Origin: Mycobacteroides immunogenum
Lineage (GTDB): Bacteria; Actinomycetota; Actinomycetes; Mycobacteriales; Mycobacteriaceae
Length of the DNA: 64,000 nucleotides
Reading direction: 5' to 3'
Assembly (NCBI RefSeq): GCF_001605725.1
Contig: NZ_CP011530.1
Location: 992,001 to 1,056,000, forward strand
Shown here: in pieces, positions 50,589 to 58,739 of the stretch
Position numbering within the stretch: position 1 is the stretch's first letter
Layout of the letters: each line of letters begins with the position of its first letter
Notes under the pieces: model-generated
What the model saw: the letters and a program-made list of their open reading frames with translations, nothing else
What the model was told of the DNA's origin: nothing
The model's database searches: none
Made by a program: the position numbers and the translations under genes

Positions 50589-52415
50589 ATGCACGTAGGT
50601 ATTCGAGCTGCTGCCGTTACGGCGGTGTGCAGTCTGTGTGTGGGCGTCGGAGTCGATGCGCGAGTCGCTCGACTGACCCCTTCGGTAACGCCCACCGCGG
50701 CACCACGTTCCGTGACAAGCCGGGCAGTGTCCCTTACTTCGTTCTCCGACCTGCTGGCCGCGGCCGCGCCGCAGAATGATGCCGCACCGCAACTGAATTC
50801 GGCAGCCAGTGGGGTGGTGAGCAGTACCGATCTGATCGGCACCGTCGCCAAACTCTTGGCCACACCGAATATCGCGCGAGCCAGCGCTACTCCCGAGACC
50901 AGCACTGCCTCCGCGGCCGACGCGGTCGAGCCGCCTACCAGCGTGGATCCGCCGACGGAGCAGCCCGCCGATCCACCTGCGGCCGATGATCCCGCGCCCC
51001 CCACCAACTTCCCGGGCGACCGTCCGGCGTTCGGCACGCCGTCCTACTTTGCGCAGTTGGCGTTCGCGGTGTTCCACGTGGTGGCATTGCCGATCACCGT
51101 GCCCGTGCAGTTCTTCCTCGGCAAAGCCGAGGGGGTGCCGACGGTGATCGCCGCGGCCATCAATGACTTATCAGGTCTGCTGGGCCAGATACCGGGCTTG
51201 TCGCCCAAGCAGCCAACAGAGCCGCAGCCGCAGCAGACGGCCGCGGATGTCACCTCGTCGCTGCCGAAGGCTGCGACAGCGCAGGAGACGACAGCGGAGG
51301 AGACGACGCCGCCCCCCGCCGCCGAAGAGCCGGAGCCGCTGCCCACCAATTTCCCGGGCCCGCGCCCGGCCTTCGGTACCCCGTCCTACTTCGCTCAGTT
51401 GGCATTCGCGGTACTGCACGTTCTTGCGCTGCCGATCACGGTGCCGGTGCAAGCGATCATCGGTAAGACAGAGGGCGTGCCGTCGGTGATCGTCGCGGCG
51501 CTCAATGACTTGTCGAGTCTGCTGGGGCAGGTGCCGAAGCCGTCCGTGCCTGCGACCGACACCAAGACCACACCAGAGGATTCCACCTCGCAGCAGACCG
51601 ACAAGGCTGCCGGCAAGCAGGATTCGGCATCCGAGAAGTCTGGGGCGGCCAAGCCCGATGCCGACGCGAAGACCTCGAAGATCGAGCGCAACGAGCACGA
51701 GGGGAAGACGGCGGACAAGGCTTCCGACAAGACTTCCGACAAGGAAGCCGGGACACCGAAGACCGAGCACGAGGCCAAGCCGGGCGAGGTGCCGGCGGAC
51801 CCGACGAAGGTTGTTGAGCCGAAGACGGACGCGACGAAGGTTGTTGAGCCGAAGACGGACCCGACCAAGGTTGTTGAGCCGAAGGTGGACCCGACCAAGG
51901 TTGTTGAGTCGAAGGTCGATCCGGCCAAGCCTGCCGAGCCCAAGGTGGAATCCGCGGCGGCAGAACCCGCCAAACCCGAGTCCGCCAAACCGGTGACGGC
52001 CAAACCGGAGACTAAGCCCGAGACCGCCAAGCCGGCCACGGCCAAGCCCGAGACCGCTAAACCGGAAACCAAGCCGCAGCCGGCCAAGCCGGAATCCGCC
52101 GGTCCGGTGAAGGTCACCCGCGACAGCCTCAAGTCGACGCCCGGTGAGACCGGGACCACCGGCGGTACCAAGAAGACCGAGGGGTCCAAGGGAGCCGAGA
52201 CAGACAGCAAGACCTCTGCCACTTCGCCGGACACCAAGGTTCACGAGGGGCTGAAGTCCTCTGTGGGTGGCAAGACCGACAAGCCGGCGGACAAGCCTTC
52301 GGCGGAGAAGTCGTCGGCGGAGAAGGGCGCATCCTCATCGGAGGGGAGTTCGCATTCCTCCGAAGGAAAGTCGCACTCATCCGAAGGGAAGTCGCACTCC
52401 GGCTCTAAGGACTGA
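50589..52415 (+). CDS. Secreted repeat protein with long Lys/Pro/Glu-rich tail (paralogue 1)
   Basis: 608 residues. Signal peptide HVGIRAAAVTAVCSLCVGVG; ATG 50589 is chosen because GGGGAG lies 8 nt upstream. Two about 66-residue repeats (138-203 and 252-317) begin PTNFPGxRPAFGTPSYFAQL and contain a hydrophobic stretch (LAFAVxHVxALPITVPVQ) and EGVPxVIxAAxNDLSxLLGQ. From about 318 the chain is low complexity: tandem TKVVEPKxDP decapeptides (about 407-452), then PAKPE/TAKPE repeats and a Ser/His/Lys-rich end (SSHSSEGKSHSSEGKSHSG). I do not recognise a named family. The overall plan matches the protein at 55541. The tail is reminiscent of Lys/Pro/Ala-rich adhesin tails such as HBHA; that role is a guess. 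Confidence 0.75.
   Translation: MHVGIRAAAVTAVCSLCVGVGVDARVARLTPSVTPTAAPRSVTSRAVSLTSFSDLLAAAAPQNDAAPQLNSAASGVVSSTDLIGTVAKLLATPNIARASATPETSTASAADAVEPPTSVDPPTEQPADPPAADDPAPPTNFPGDRPAFGTPSYFAQLAFAVFHVVALPITVPVQFFLGKAEGVPTVIAAAINDLSGLLGQIPGLSPKQPTEPQPQQTAADVTSSLPKAATAQETTAEETTPPPAAEEPEPLPTNFPGPRPAFGTPSYFAQLAFAVLHVLALPITVPVQAIIGKTEGVPSVIVAALNDLSSLLGQVPKPSVPATDTKTTPEDSTSQQTDKAAGKQDSASEKSGAAKPDADAKTSKIERNEHEGKTADKASDKTSDKEAGTPKTEHEAKPGEVPADPTKVVEPKTDATKVVEPKTDPTKVVEPKVDPTKVVESKVDPAKPAEPKVESAAAEPAKPESAKPVTAKPETKPETAKPATAKPETAKPETKPQPAKPESAGPVKVTRDSLKSTPGETGTTGGTKKTEGSKGAETDSKTSATSPDTKVHEGLKSSVGGKTDKPADKPSAEKSSAEKGASSSEGSSHSSEGKSHSSEGKSHSGSKD
51806..51945 (+). repeat. Tandem 30-bp repeats encoding TKVVEPK-type decapeptides
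   Basis: Four to five consecutive 30-bp units (ACGAAGGTTGTTGAGCCGAA type) encode TKVVEPKTDA, TKVVEPKTDP, TKVVEPKVDP and TKVVESKVDP. Near-identity at DNA level suggests recent slippage, so copy number may vary among strains. Confidence 0.8.
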
Positions 52416-52420
52416 CGGCG

Positions 52421-53167
52421 CTAAGCACTGACAATGATTGTCAGTGTGTTGCCGTCGCGTTCTATGTGAAGTCCCGCGCGACGGGCCACCGTGGCCACCG
52501 CCGCGGCATCATTGGGTTCGGCTCGAGTCTCCGCCAGGATGCGTGCCAGCTTGCCCTTGTGTGCCTTGTTGAAATGGGTGATCACCGTGCGGCGTCCGTC
52601 GGGATGTTCGGTGAGGCAGTCGACCGTGACCGCATGAGGTAGCCGCCCCAAGCCGGCATATGAGCCCGAGCGCAGGTCGACCACCAACTCGTCGGCGGCC
52701 AGTTCGGCCAGCACCGGCTCCAGGATGGGTCTCCAGCGCGCGGCCAAGGTGGGCTTGCCGGGCAGCTTCGACGAGGCCGACAGCCGATAGGCGGGCACCG
52801 GATCGTTGGCCCGCAGGAACCCGAACAGAGCCGAGCCGACGGCGAGGCGCGCTTGTGCCCGGGCGGCGGACGCGCCGCGCAGCGAGGTCACATCGAGGTT
52901 GTCATACAGCACGCCGGTGTATCGGTGCAGCGCCGGCATGGTGGGGGAGACGCGCAGCTCGGCATTGCGTTGGATCTCGGCGCCCTGGGATGCCGAGATG
53001 CCCAGGGCCTTCCGGCACGCATCTGGATCGGCTGCCAGCGCGATGAGTTCGTCGACGAGCGCGTCGCGCAGCGGGTGCAGTGACGGTGTTGCCAGCTCGT
53101 CCATCCGCAGCGGCGGACCGTCCCCGCCTTCGCGTTTGGTTTCCGAGGGTGGCAGCAGCACGATCAC
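52421..53167 (-). CDS. yaaA: Peroxide stress protein YaaA (DUF328)
   Basis: 248 residues of the YaaA/DUF328 family: VIVLLPPSETKREGGDGPPL at the N-terminus, YTGVLYDNLDVTSL, YRLSASSKLPG and VITHFNKAHKGKLAR. In E. coli YaaA limits DNA damage by peroxide by lowering intracellular free iron and can bind DNA. GTG 53167 is set by TACGGT 7 nt upstream; the longer open frame has no support. It stands between the two secreted paralogues with dinB nearby, a small stress-related neighbourhood. It converges with the first paralogue through a hairpin. Confidence 0.88.
   Translation of the reverse strand: MIVLLPPSETKREGGDGPPLRMDELATPSLHPLRDALVDELIALAADPDACRKALGISASQGAEIQRNAELRVSPTMPALHRYTGVLYDNLDVTSLRGASAARAQARLAVGSALFGFLRANDPVPAYRLSASSKLPGKPTLAARWRPILEPVLAELAADELVVDLRSGSYAGLGRLPHAVTVDCLTEHPDGRRTVITHFNKAHKGKLARILAETRAEPNDAAAVATVARRAGLHIERDGNTLTIIVSA
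52426..52446. terminator. Perfect 9-bp hairpin between convergent genes
   Basis: CACTGACAA-TGA-TTGTCAGTG lies 11 nt after the secreted-protein stop and inside the last codons of yaaA. It could end transcription in both directions. Confidence 0.5.
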
Positions 53168-53174
53168 GCCAGAG

Positions 53175-53180
53175 ACCGTA
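53175..53180 (-). promoter_or_regulatory. Leaderless-type -10 for yaaA
   Basis: Minus-strand TACGGT, 7 nt, then GTG 53167. Confidence 0.5.
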
Positions 53181-53290
53181 GCGAACGGGTCTCGTGCCCG
53201 TCGCGAGCAGGTGGCCAAACCCGCGCGATGAGTTTTCGTGTCGATGGTGGTCGGTATCGGTGAATGCCCCTTCCAGTTCAAGGAGACCCC

Positions 53291-54073
53291 ATGCCCACTC
53301 GTGAAGAAACCCCGCTCGGCGCCCCTGCGTGGATCGACCTCGCTTCATCGGACCTGGAGAAGTCGAAGGCGTTCTACACCGCGCTGTTCGGCTGGACCTT
53401 GCAGGAGGCCGGTCCCGAGTATGGCGGCTACATCAACGCGCACAAGGACGGTAAAGCCGTTGCCGGAATGATCGGCAACAACCCGGAGTGGAACGCGCCC
53501 GATGGATGGACTACATACTTCGCCACCGCCGACATCAACGCGACTCTACAAAAGGCGGTGGACAATGGTGGCGCGAACTGCCTGCCCGCCATGGAAGTTC
53601 CGCAGCTCGGATACATGGCCCTCTTCGCCGATCCCTCCGGTGCTGTCGTGGGATTGTGGCAGCCATTGGCGCACAAGGGGTTCCAATTGGTGGCCGAGGG
53701 TGGTGCGCCGGTGTGGCATGAACTGAACACCCGTGAGTACGAGAAGGCCGTCGACTTCTACACCGCGGTGCTGGGGTGGAACACCAAGGTAGAGGGTGAT
53801 TCCGATGAATTCCGGTATGCCTGCGCCCAGCACGACGGCGAGCCGATCGCGGGTGTCAACGATGCGTCGATAGGTCCGTGGAAGCTCCCCGAAGGAGTGC
53901 CGGCGCATTGGGCCGTGTATTTCGGCACCGATGACACCGACGCCAGTGCGGCCAAGGTTGTCTCGCTCGGCGGCGTGGTGCTCAGTCCTGCCCAGGACAC
54001 CCCATATGGCCGGATGGCTTTGGTTCAGGACACCACGGGCGGCACTTTCTGGCTGTGCTCTGTGGATTCCTGA
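53291..54073 (+). CDS. Two-domain VOC (glyoxalase-fold) protein, Rv0911 homologue
   Basis: 260 residues made of two vicinal-oxygen-chelate domains: PAWIDLASSDLEKSKAFYTA LFGW-type opening at about residue 14, and VWHELNTREYEKAVDFYTAV at about 145. Each ends in a PxGxxxLxxDxxGxxxxLW-type strand (LGYMALFADPSGAVVGLWQP; YGRMALVQDTTGGTFWL). His/Glu metal positions are incomplete, so it may bind rather than convert its ligand. ATG 53291 follows AAGGAG. Length and layout match M. tuberculosis Rv0911 (257 residues), the last member of the collinear block. Confidence 0.88.
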   Translation: MPTREETPLGAPAWIDLASSDLEKSKAFYTALFGWTLQEAGPEYGGYINAHKDGKAVAGMIGNNPEWNAPDGWTTYFATADINATLQKAVDNGGANCLPAMEVPQLGYMALFADPSGAVVGLWQPLAHKGFQLVAEGGAPVWHELNTREYEKAVDFYTAVLGWNTKVEGDSDEFRYACAQHDGEPIAGVNDASIGPWKLPEGVPAHWAVYFGTDDTDASAAKVVSLGGVVLSPAQDTPYGRMALVQDTTGGTFWLCSVDS

Positions 54074-54081
54074 TCACCTTG

Positions 54082-54127
54082 GGGGCATCCCGGCCCGGCT
54101 AGAGGTCCTCGAAGGTCGGGATGCCCC
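54082..54127. terminator. Long-loop 11-bp inverted repeat between convergent VOC and dinB genes
   Basis: GGGGCATCCCG (54082-54092) and CGGGATGCCCC (54117-54127) pair perfectly across 24 nt. The right arm codes for the last residues of DinB. A plausible bidirectional terminator, though the loop is long. Confidence 0.4.
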
Positions 54128-55304
54128 AGTCCTCGTGCCCGCCCGCGCGTAGCAGGGTGGCGCGGGTGACCGACCGGGTGCCGAACCTCGTGCGCAATTC
54201 GTCGAGGGTGCTGTCCAGGGCGAACGCGTTCTCGGTCGAGTCCGAGAACGGCAGCTCCAATTGTGCCGCGCCACAGGGGTCAAAGTTGGATACGGAGAAC
54301 CCGATGAGGGTGATTCCCCGTTCGGCGATGAGCGAAGCGGCCTCTTCGACAAGTTGACGGGCGGCGCTGAGGAGATGCTCGGTGGAGGTAGTGGGTCGTG
54401 CCATGGTGCGCGACCGCGTCGCGCGGGTGTAGTCGTCGAACCGTAGCCGCAGCACCACTGTTCGGCAGCTGCGGCCGGTCTCGCGCACGCGGCGGGCTAT
54501 CCGTTCGATGAGTTGTGTTGCGATAGAGTCGATCTCGCTGTCGGTGCGGCGCCGCCGACCGAGCGCGCACTGGGCGCCGATGGAGCGCCGCCGGCGTCCG
54601 CCTTGCACCGGCCGCGGATCGACATTACGTGCGAGGCAATGTAATTGATGTCCCATGGCCCGGCCGACCATTGATGCCAGGGTGGGTTCGCCGAGATCGG
54701 CGACATCTGCGACGGTACGGATGCCGTACACCCGCAGTTTCTCCGCGGTGACCGAGCCGACTCCCCACAGCGCCTGTACCGGCAAGGGGCGCAAGAACGA
54801 CAATTCTTCATGCGGCTCCACGACCAGCAGGCCGTCGGGCTTGCCTTGGCGGCTGGCGACCTTGGCCAAGAATTTTGTGCGCGCGACGCCGACGGTGATG
54901 GGCAGTCCGGCTCGGCGCCGTACCTCGGAGCGCAATGTTGCCGCGATATCGCGTGGCGTACCTGAGATCCGTTGCAGGCCGGAAACGTCAAGAAAAGCCT
55001 CATCGATGGACAGCGGCTCGACCAGGGGAGTGGTGTCGCGGAAAACCTCGAACACCTGCTTGCTCGCGGCACTGTAGGCGTCGAAACGCGGCGGTACCAC
55101 GACCGCGTTCGGGCATAGCCGCAGTGCCTGCCGGCCACCCATGGCGGTACGCACCCCGAAATGCTTGGCTTCGTAGCTGGCGGCCAACACGACACCGCTG
55201 CCAACGATGACGGGGAGCCCGCGCAACCGCGGCGCATCACGTTGCTCGACGGACGCGTAGAACGAGTCCAGATCCGCATGCAGAATGCTGGCTGTTCCGG
55301 TCAT
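54099..55304 (-). CDS. dinB: DNA polymerase IV (Y-family, DinB1-like)
   Basis: 401 residues. Catalytic acidic residues sit in ILHADLDSFYASVEQ (motif I) and PLSIDEAFLDVSG (motif III), with the fingers segment LAASYEAKHFGVRTAMGG and thumb helix-hairpin-helix PVQALWGVGSVTAEKL. Near the C-terminus GAAQLELPF is a beta-clamp binding motif (QLxLPF), as found in the DinB1 type and lacking in the DinB2 type. It performs error-prone translesion synthesis. ATG 55304. It is divergent from the second secreted paralogue and convergent with the VOC gene. Confidence 0.93.
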   Translation of the reverse strand: MTGTASILHADLDSFYASVEQRDAPRLRGLPVIVGSGVVLAASYEAKHFGVRTAMGGRQALRLCPNAVVVPPRFDAYSAASKQVFEVFRDTTPLVEPLSIDEAFLDVSGLQRISGTPRDIAATLRSEVRRRAGLPITVGVARTKFLAKVASRQGKPDGLLVVEPHEELSFLRPLPVQALWGVGSVTAEKLRVYGIRTVADVADLGEPTLASMVGRAMGHQLHCLARNVDPRPVQGGRRRRSIGAQCALGRRRRTDSEIDSIATQLIERIARRVRETGRSCRTVVLRLRFDDYTRATRSRTMARPTTSTEHLLSAARQLVEEAASLIAERGITLIGFSVSNFDPCGAAQLELPFSDSTENAFALDSTLDELRTRFGTRSVTRATLLRAGGHEDWGIPTFEDL

Positions 55305-55540
55305 GACCAGATGCTCGCACCGGGGTCCGACACCCGGATCGGGTTGATTTGCCCAACCGTCAGTTGATTCGGAGAATCACTGGGCAATCCTTGGTGGCGC
55401 CCGGGAGATATTTGACTTACGGCTAGGAAAACTATCGAATCCGTGGTCGGCGGCATGGTGCAGTGTGCCCTACGTTTATTGCGAGTTCTCCAGGTTCTTT
55501 CCAGCCTATTCACATTCTTTGCCCAGAAGGGGTGGTTCAC
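55305..55540. promoter_or_regulatory. Divergent gap dinB / secreted paralogue 2
   Basis: A 236-bp gap. TACGTT at about 55471 is a possible -10 for the plus-strand gene, giving a leader of roughly 60 nt; AGAAGGG before GTG 55541 is its ribosome site. I see no inverted repeat or SOS-box-like motif for dinB. Confidence 0.3.
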
Positions 55541-57769
55541 GTGCGCGTCCGTCTTCGTGCCACGGCCACAGCGGCGGTTTGCAGTGTCTGCATCGCCGCG
55601 TCGGTTTCCGTGCCTACGATCCAAGTCCTCACCGCCAGTCCGGAACAGCACCGGACCGTCTCGACGCAGGGCTATGTCCTGACGTCGAACGACGAGGCGT
55701 TGTCTCCGGCCAGCATCGGCTCGCTGGCCGCGTTGCCGGGGGTGACCACGGCGGCCGCACCGACACCGCCCGAGGGGTCGACGTGGCCGTCGGCGAATCC
55801 GTTGGTGAACCTGGTGGTCGGCCCGTTGCAGTTCGATGCGAAGTACTCGCGCTCGCCGGTGCTGGCGTCGCCGTTCACGATCGTGAACGCGCCCTTCCAG
55901 CTGCTGACCGGGCAGTCGATCGTGAACCCCAACGGCACCACCTCGGCGCCGACGGTGCAGAACCTGATCAACGCCGAGACGACCGCCCTGGGTCTGTTGG
56001 CCGGGGTCCCGGCCGCGTACGTGGCGAACACCATCGCGGTGGTGCAGGCAGTCGCCCAGAACCCGGGATCGCTGCTGCCGTCGGGTCTGAGCCTGCCCAC
56101 GACCGCGTCCGCGGTGAACCCCGCGGCGAACGCCACGACGAAGACGCTCGCCTCCACCGCCGTCACGGCGGCTGCGACTCCGACGGCGCCCGCGGGGTCG
56201 ACGTGGCCGTCGACGAACCCGGTGGTGAACCTACTCATCGGGCCGCTGCAGTACGACGCGAAGTTCTCGCGCTCGCCGGTGCTGGTGTCGCCGTTCACGA
56301 TCGTGAACGCGCCGTTCCAGCTGCTGACCGGGCAGTCGATCGTGAACCCCGACGGCACCACTGTCGCTCCGACGGTGCAGAACTTCATCAACGCGGAGAC
56401 CAAGGCATTCGGCCTGTTGGTCGGTCTGCCCGGTGCCTACGTGGCCAACACCATCGCGGTGGTGACGGCGCTTTCGCAGAACCCGGGATCGATCCTGCCC
56501 TCGGGTCTGATCCAGCCGACCGCAGCCGCGAACCCCACGGCCGCCAAGACCACCGCGCTGGCACTTCCCGAGTCGCTGACGACGACAACCTCGCCCACTA
56601 CCAAGACGCTCGCTGCCACGAATGCGGCGGCACCGGCGGCCTCGGGGACGGCCGCGGCCACTCCGACGGCGCCTGCGGGTTCGACGTGGCCGTCGACAAA
56701 TCCCTTGGTGAACTTGCTCGTTGGGCCGTTGCAGTATGACGCCAAGTACTCGCGTTCGCCGGTGCTGGCGTCGCCGTTCACGATCGTGAACGCGCCGTTC
56801 CAGCTGTTGACGGGGCAGTCGATCGTGAACCCGGACGGCACCACCTCGGCGCCGACCATCCAGAACCTGATCAACGCCGAGTCCAAGGCGTTCGGGTTGT
56901 TGGTGGGTCTGCCGGGCGCGTACGTCTCCAACACCATCGCCGTGGTCACCGCTCTGACGCAGAACCCGGCATCGCTGCTGCCGTCGGGCCTGAGCCTGCC
57001 CACGGCTACCGCGAACGCCGCTGGTGTCAAGGCACCGACGTCGATCCTGTCGGCGCTGAGCAAGACCTCCACCACCGAGGCGAAGGCCACCACGACCGAC
57101 CAGAAGGCGGCGGTCGATACCTCGAAGGTCACCGAGCCGAAGACCACGGGCTCCAAGTCCGCGTCGGAGGCCGAAGCCGCCAAGGCCGGAACTGCCAAGC
57201 CCGCTACTCCGGTTGAAGCGGCCACTCCGGCAGAGCCCGCCAAGCCCGCTACCCCGGCGGAGCCTGCCAAGGTGACGTCGCCGGCAGAGCCCGCCAAGCC
57301 CGTCAGCCCGGCCGAGTCGGCCACCCCGGCGGAATCGGCCAAGACGGCGACTCCGGCGGAATCGGCCAAGACCGCGACTCCGGCGGAGGCCGCCAAGGCC
57401 GCCGACGCTGCCAAGCCGGCGGAAGCCGCCAAGCCCGCCGAGCCCAAGGTGAACGTGCCGAAGGTCAAGCTGCCCACCCCGGTCACCAAGGTCGGCGAAG
57501 TCAGCGGTGGAGTTACCCCGAAGACCGATGACTCGGCCAAGACCGACAAGAGCGAGAAGACCGACTCCAAGCCCGACAAGGCCGACAAGGGGTCTGCCGC
57601 GAAGAAGCCCGAAAAGGATTCTTCACCTGCGAAGAAGCCGGAAACCGCCGCGTCTTCCAGCAGCAAGTCGGAGTCCGCGTCGAGCTCCTCGTCGAGCGAC
57701 TCGCACTCGGGTTCCTCGAGCAGCTCCTCGAGCGGGTCGTCGCACAGCGACTCCCACAAGGCGTCGTGA
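55541..57769 (+). CDS. Secreted triple-repeat protein with long Ala/Pro/Lys-rich tail (paralogue 2)
   Basis: 742 residues. Signal peptide RVRLRATATAAVCSVCIAAS; GTG 55541 is nine bases after AGAAGGG. Three about 112-residue repeats (about 76-187, 213-326, 374-488) begin TPxxGSTWPSxNPxVNLxxG and contain FDAKYSRSPVLASPFTIVNA, FQLLTGQSIVNPxGTT, AYVxNTIAVVxAxxQNPxS and LLPSGLSLPT. From about 490 the chain is low complexity: AKPATPAEPA-type repeats, a Lys/Asp/Ser region and a terminal Ser/His tail. No named family is recognised. Organisation (CS-C signal peptide, duplicated hydrophobic repeats, AKP-type tail, Ser/His end) matches the protein at 50589. Probably cell-wall or secreted. Confidence 0.77.
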   Translation: MRVRLRATATAAVCSVCIAASVSVPTIQVLTASPEQHRTVSTQGYVLTSNDEALSPASIGSLAALPGVTTAAAPTPPEGSTWPSANPLVNLVVGPLQFDAKYSRSPVLASPFTIVNAPFQLLTGQSIVNPNGTTSAPTVQNLINAETTALGLLAGVPAAYVANTIAVVQAVAQNPGSLLPSGLSLPTTASAVNPAANATTKTLASTAVTAAATPTAPAGSTWPSTNPVVNLLIGPLQYDAKFSRSPVLVSPFTIVNAPFQLLTGQSIVNPDGTTVAPTVQNFINAETKAFGLLVGLPGAYVANTIAVVTALSQNPGSILPSGLIQPTAAANPTAAKTTALALPESLTTTTSPTTKTLAATNAAAPAASGTAAATPTAPAGSTWPSTNPLVNLLVGPLQYDAKYSRSPVLASPFTIVNAPFQLLTGQSIVNPDGTTSAPTIQNLINAESKAFGLLVGLPGAYVSNTIAVVTALTQNPASLLPSGLSLPTATANAAGVKAPTSILSALSKTSTTEAKATTTDQKAAVDTSKVTEPKTTGSKSASEAEAAKAGTAKPATPVEAATPAEPAKPATPAEPAKVTSPAEPAKPVSPAESATPAESAKTATPAESAKTATPAEAAKAADAAKPAEAAKPAEPKVNVPKVKLPTPVTKVGEVSGGVTPKTDDSAKTDKSEKTDSKPDKADKGSAAKKPEKDSSPAKKPETAASSSSKSESASSSSSSDSHSGSSSSSSSGSSHSDSHKAS
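55766..57004 (+). repeat. Three about 335-bp coding repeats in the secreted paralogue
   Basis: Units at about 55766-56100, 56176-56520 and 56659-57004 are closely similar at DNA level, e.g. the stretch coding SPVLASPFTIVNAPFQLLTG. They are separated by variable Ala/Thr/Pro linkers. Copy number may vary by recombination. Confidence 0.85.
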
Positions 57770-57794
57770 CGTAGGCCCCGATTGCCAGGCACAA

Positions 57795-57826
57795 AGGTCC
57801 CCGCGTCCGACACGGCGCGGGGACCT
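57795..57826 (+). terminator. Hairpin after the secreted paralogue
   Basis: AGGTCCCCGCG-N10-CGCGGGGACCT, a perfect 11-bp GC-rich stem 25 nt after the stop codon. Confidence 0.65.
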
Positions 57827-57849
57827 GCTTGTAAGCGACACTGACATAA

Positions 57850-57864
57850 GTCAACATCATTGAC
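57850..57864. promoter_or_regulatory. Probable MarR operator abutting the start codon
   Basis: GTCAA-CATCA-TTGAC is a perfect 5-bp inverted repeat with a 5-nt spacer, ending one base before ATG 57865. The position suggests autorepression by the MarR protein it precedes. Confidence 0.5.
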
Positions 57865-58293
57865 ATGGATATCGACGGCACCGCGAGCCTGGGGTACTTG
57901 CTGACCCGTACCGCGACATCACTGCGGGGTAAGGTCGCGGCCCGTTTGGAGCCGATGGGCCTGAGCCTCCCCGAGTACATCTGCATGCAAATTCTGCGGA
58001 CCTACCCGGGCATGTCCAATTCGGAACTGGCCCGGCAAGCGATGGTCACTCGGCAGGCGATGAATGCGGTACTGCACCGGCTGGAGCAAGAGGGCCTCAT
58101 CAGCCGGCCCGAGAGCGCCGACCACGGCCGCTCCCTGCCCGCTCGGCTGACGCGGCGCGGCAGTACCCAACTGGACAAGGCGGTGGAGGCGGTGACCGCA
58201 GGCGAGGACGAGGTCATGGAGAAGCTGACCGCGGATGAGCGGCGCGCCTTGAAGGCGATGCTGGCCAAATGTGTTCCGAGTCAGCTGCCATGA
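57865..58293 (+). CDS. MarR-family transcriptional regulator
   Basis: 142 residues. Winged HTH: GMSNSELARQAMVTRQAMNA then VLHRLEQEGLISRPESADHG, with the wing RSLPARLTRRG. N- and C-terminal helices form the dimer interface. ATG 57865 stands directly behind an inverted repeat. The stop overlaps the start of a small membrane protein (ATGA). It probably represses itself and that membrane protein; the ligand is unknown. Confidence 0.87.
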   Translation: MDIDGTASLGYLLTRTATSLRGKVAARLEPMGLSLPEYICMQILRTYPGMSNSELARQAMVTRQAMNAVLHRLEQEGLISRPESADHGRSLPARLTRRGSTQLDKAVEAVTAGEDEVMEKLTADERRALKAMLAKCVPSQLP

Positions 58294-58739
58294 GACGAGT
58301 CGGCTGGCTGATCGCGTTCATCGGACTGGTGATGGGATTCAGCGTCTGGCTTCCCTGGCTGCGGACCTCGGCCAGCGGCGGGGGCAGGGCCAACGCCATC
58401 GGCGGTGCCACCGGATCGGTAGTACTGCCTTGGGGATTCGGTGCGGGGCAGATGATCTTGCTGGTTTCGGCACTGCTGGTGGTCGCCGGATGCATGGTAG
58501 GGCAGCACATCTTGTACCGCATCGCGCCGGCGGCGGCGGGTGCGCTGGCGCTCGTGCTGCTGGCGCTGGAACTGCTGTACTACCGCACCAACGTCAAGCC
58601 GCCGATTGTGACCGGATATGGCTTTTGGGTTGCGATCTCCGCCTCGGCCATCGCCGTCGCGCTGGCCATCGTGGCGCTGCTGTCACGACCGCAGCCCGTC
58701 AGCGTTCGTGTGCGGCGCTCAGCCCAGCCCGGCAAGTAG
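58290..58739 (+). CDS. Small four-helix membrane protein
   Basis: 149 residues with four predicted membrane segments: VGWLIAFIGLVMGFSVWLPW, MILLVSALLVVAGCMV, IAPAAAGALALVLLALELLY and GFWVAISASAIAVALAIVAL. A Ser/Gly-rich loop follows helix 1. No family is recognised. It is coupled to the MarR gene by a 4-nt overlap, so it is presumably part of the response that regulator controls. The last 21 bases overlap the convergent crotonase-type gene. Confidence 0.72.
   Translation: MRRVGWLIAFIGLVMGFSVWLPWLRTSASGGGRANAIGGATGSVVLPWGFGAGQMILLVSALLVVAGCMVGQHILYRIAPAAAGALALVLLALELLYYRTNVKPPIVTGYGFWVAISASAIAVALAIVALLSRPQPVSVRVRRSAQPGK

Noticed and set aside
51806..51945. CRISPR-like array
   Set aside because: The 30-bp units are contiguous, in frame and encode a decapeptide repeat; there are no unique spacers.
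55766..57004. Three-copy transposon or integrated element
   Set aside because: The repeats lie within one open reading frame and encode protein domains; there are no terminal repeats or transposase.
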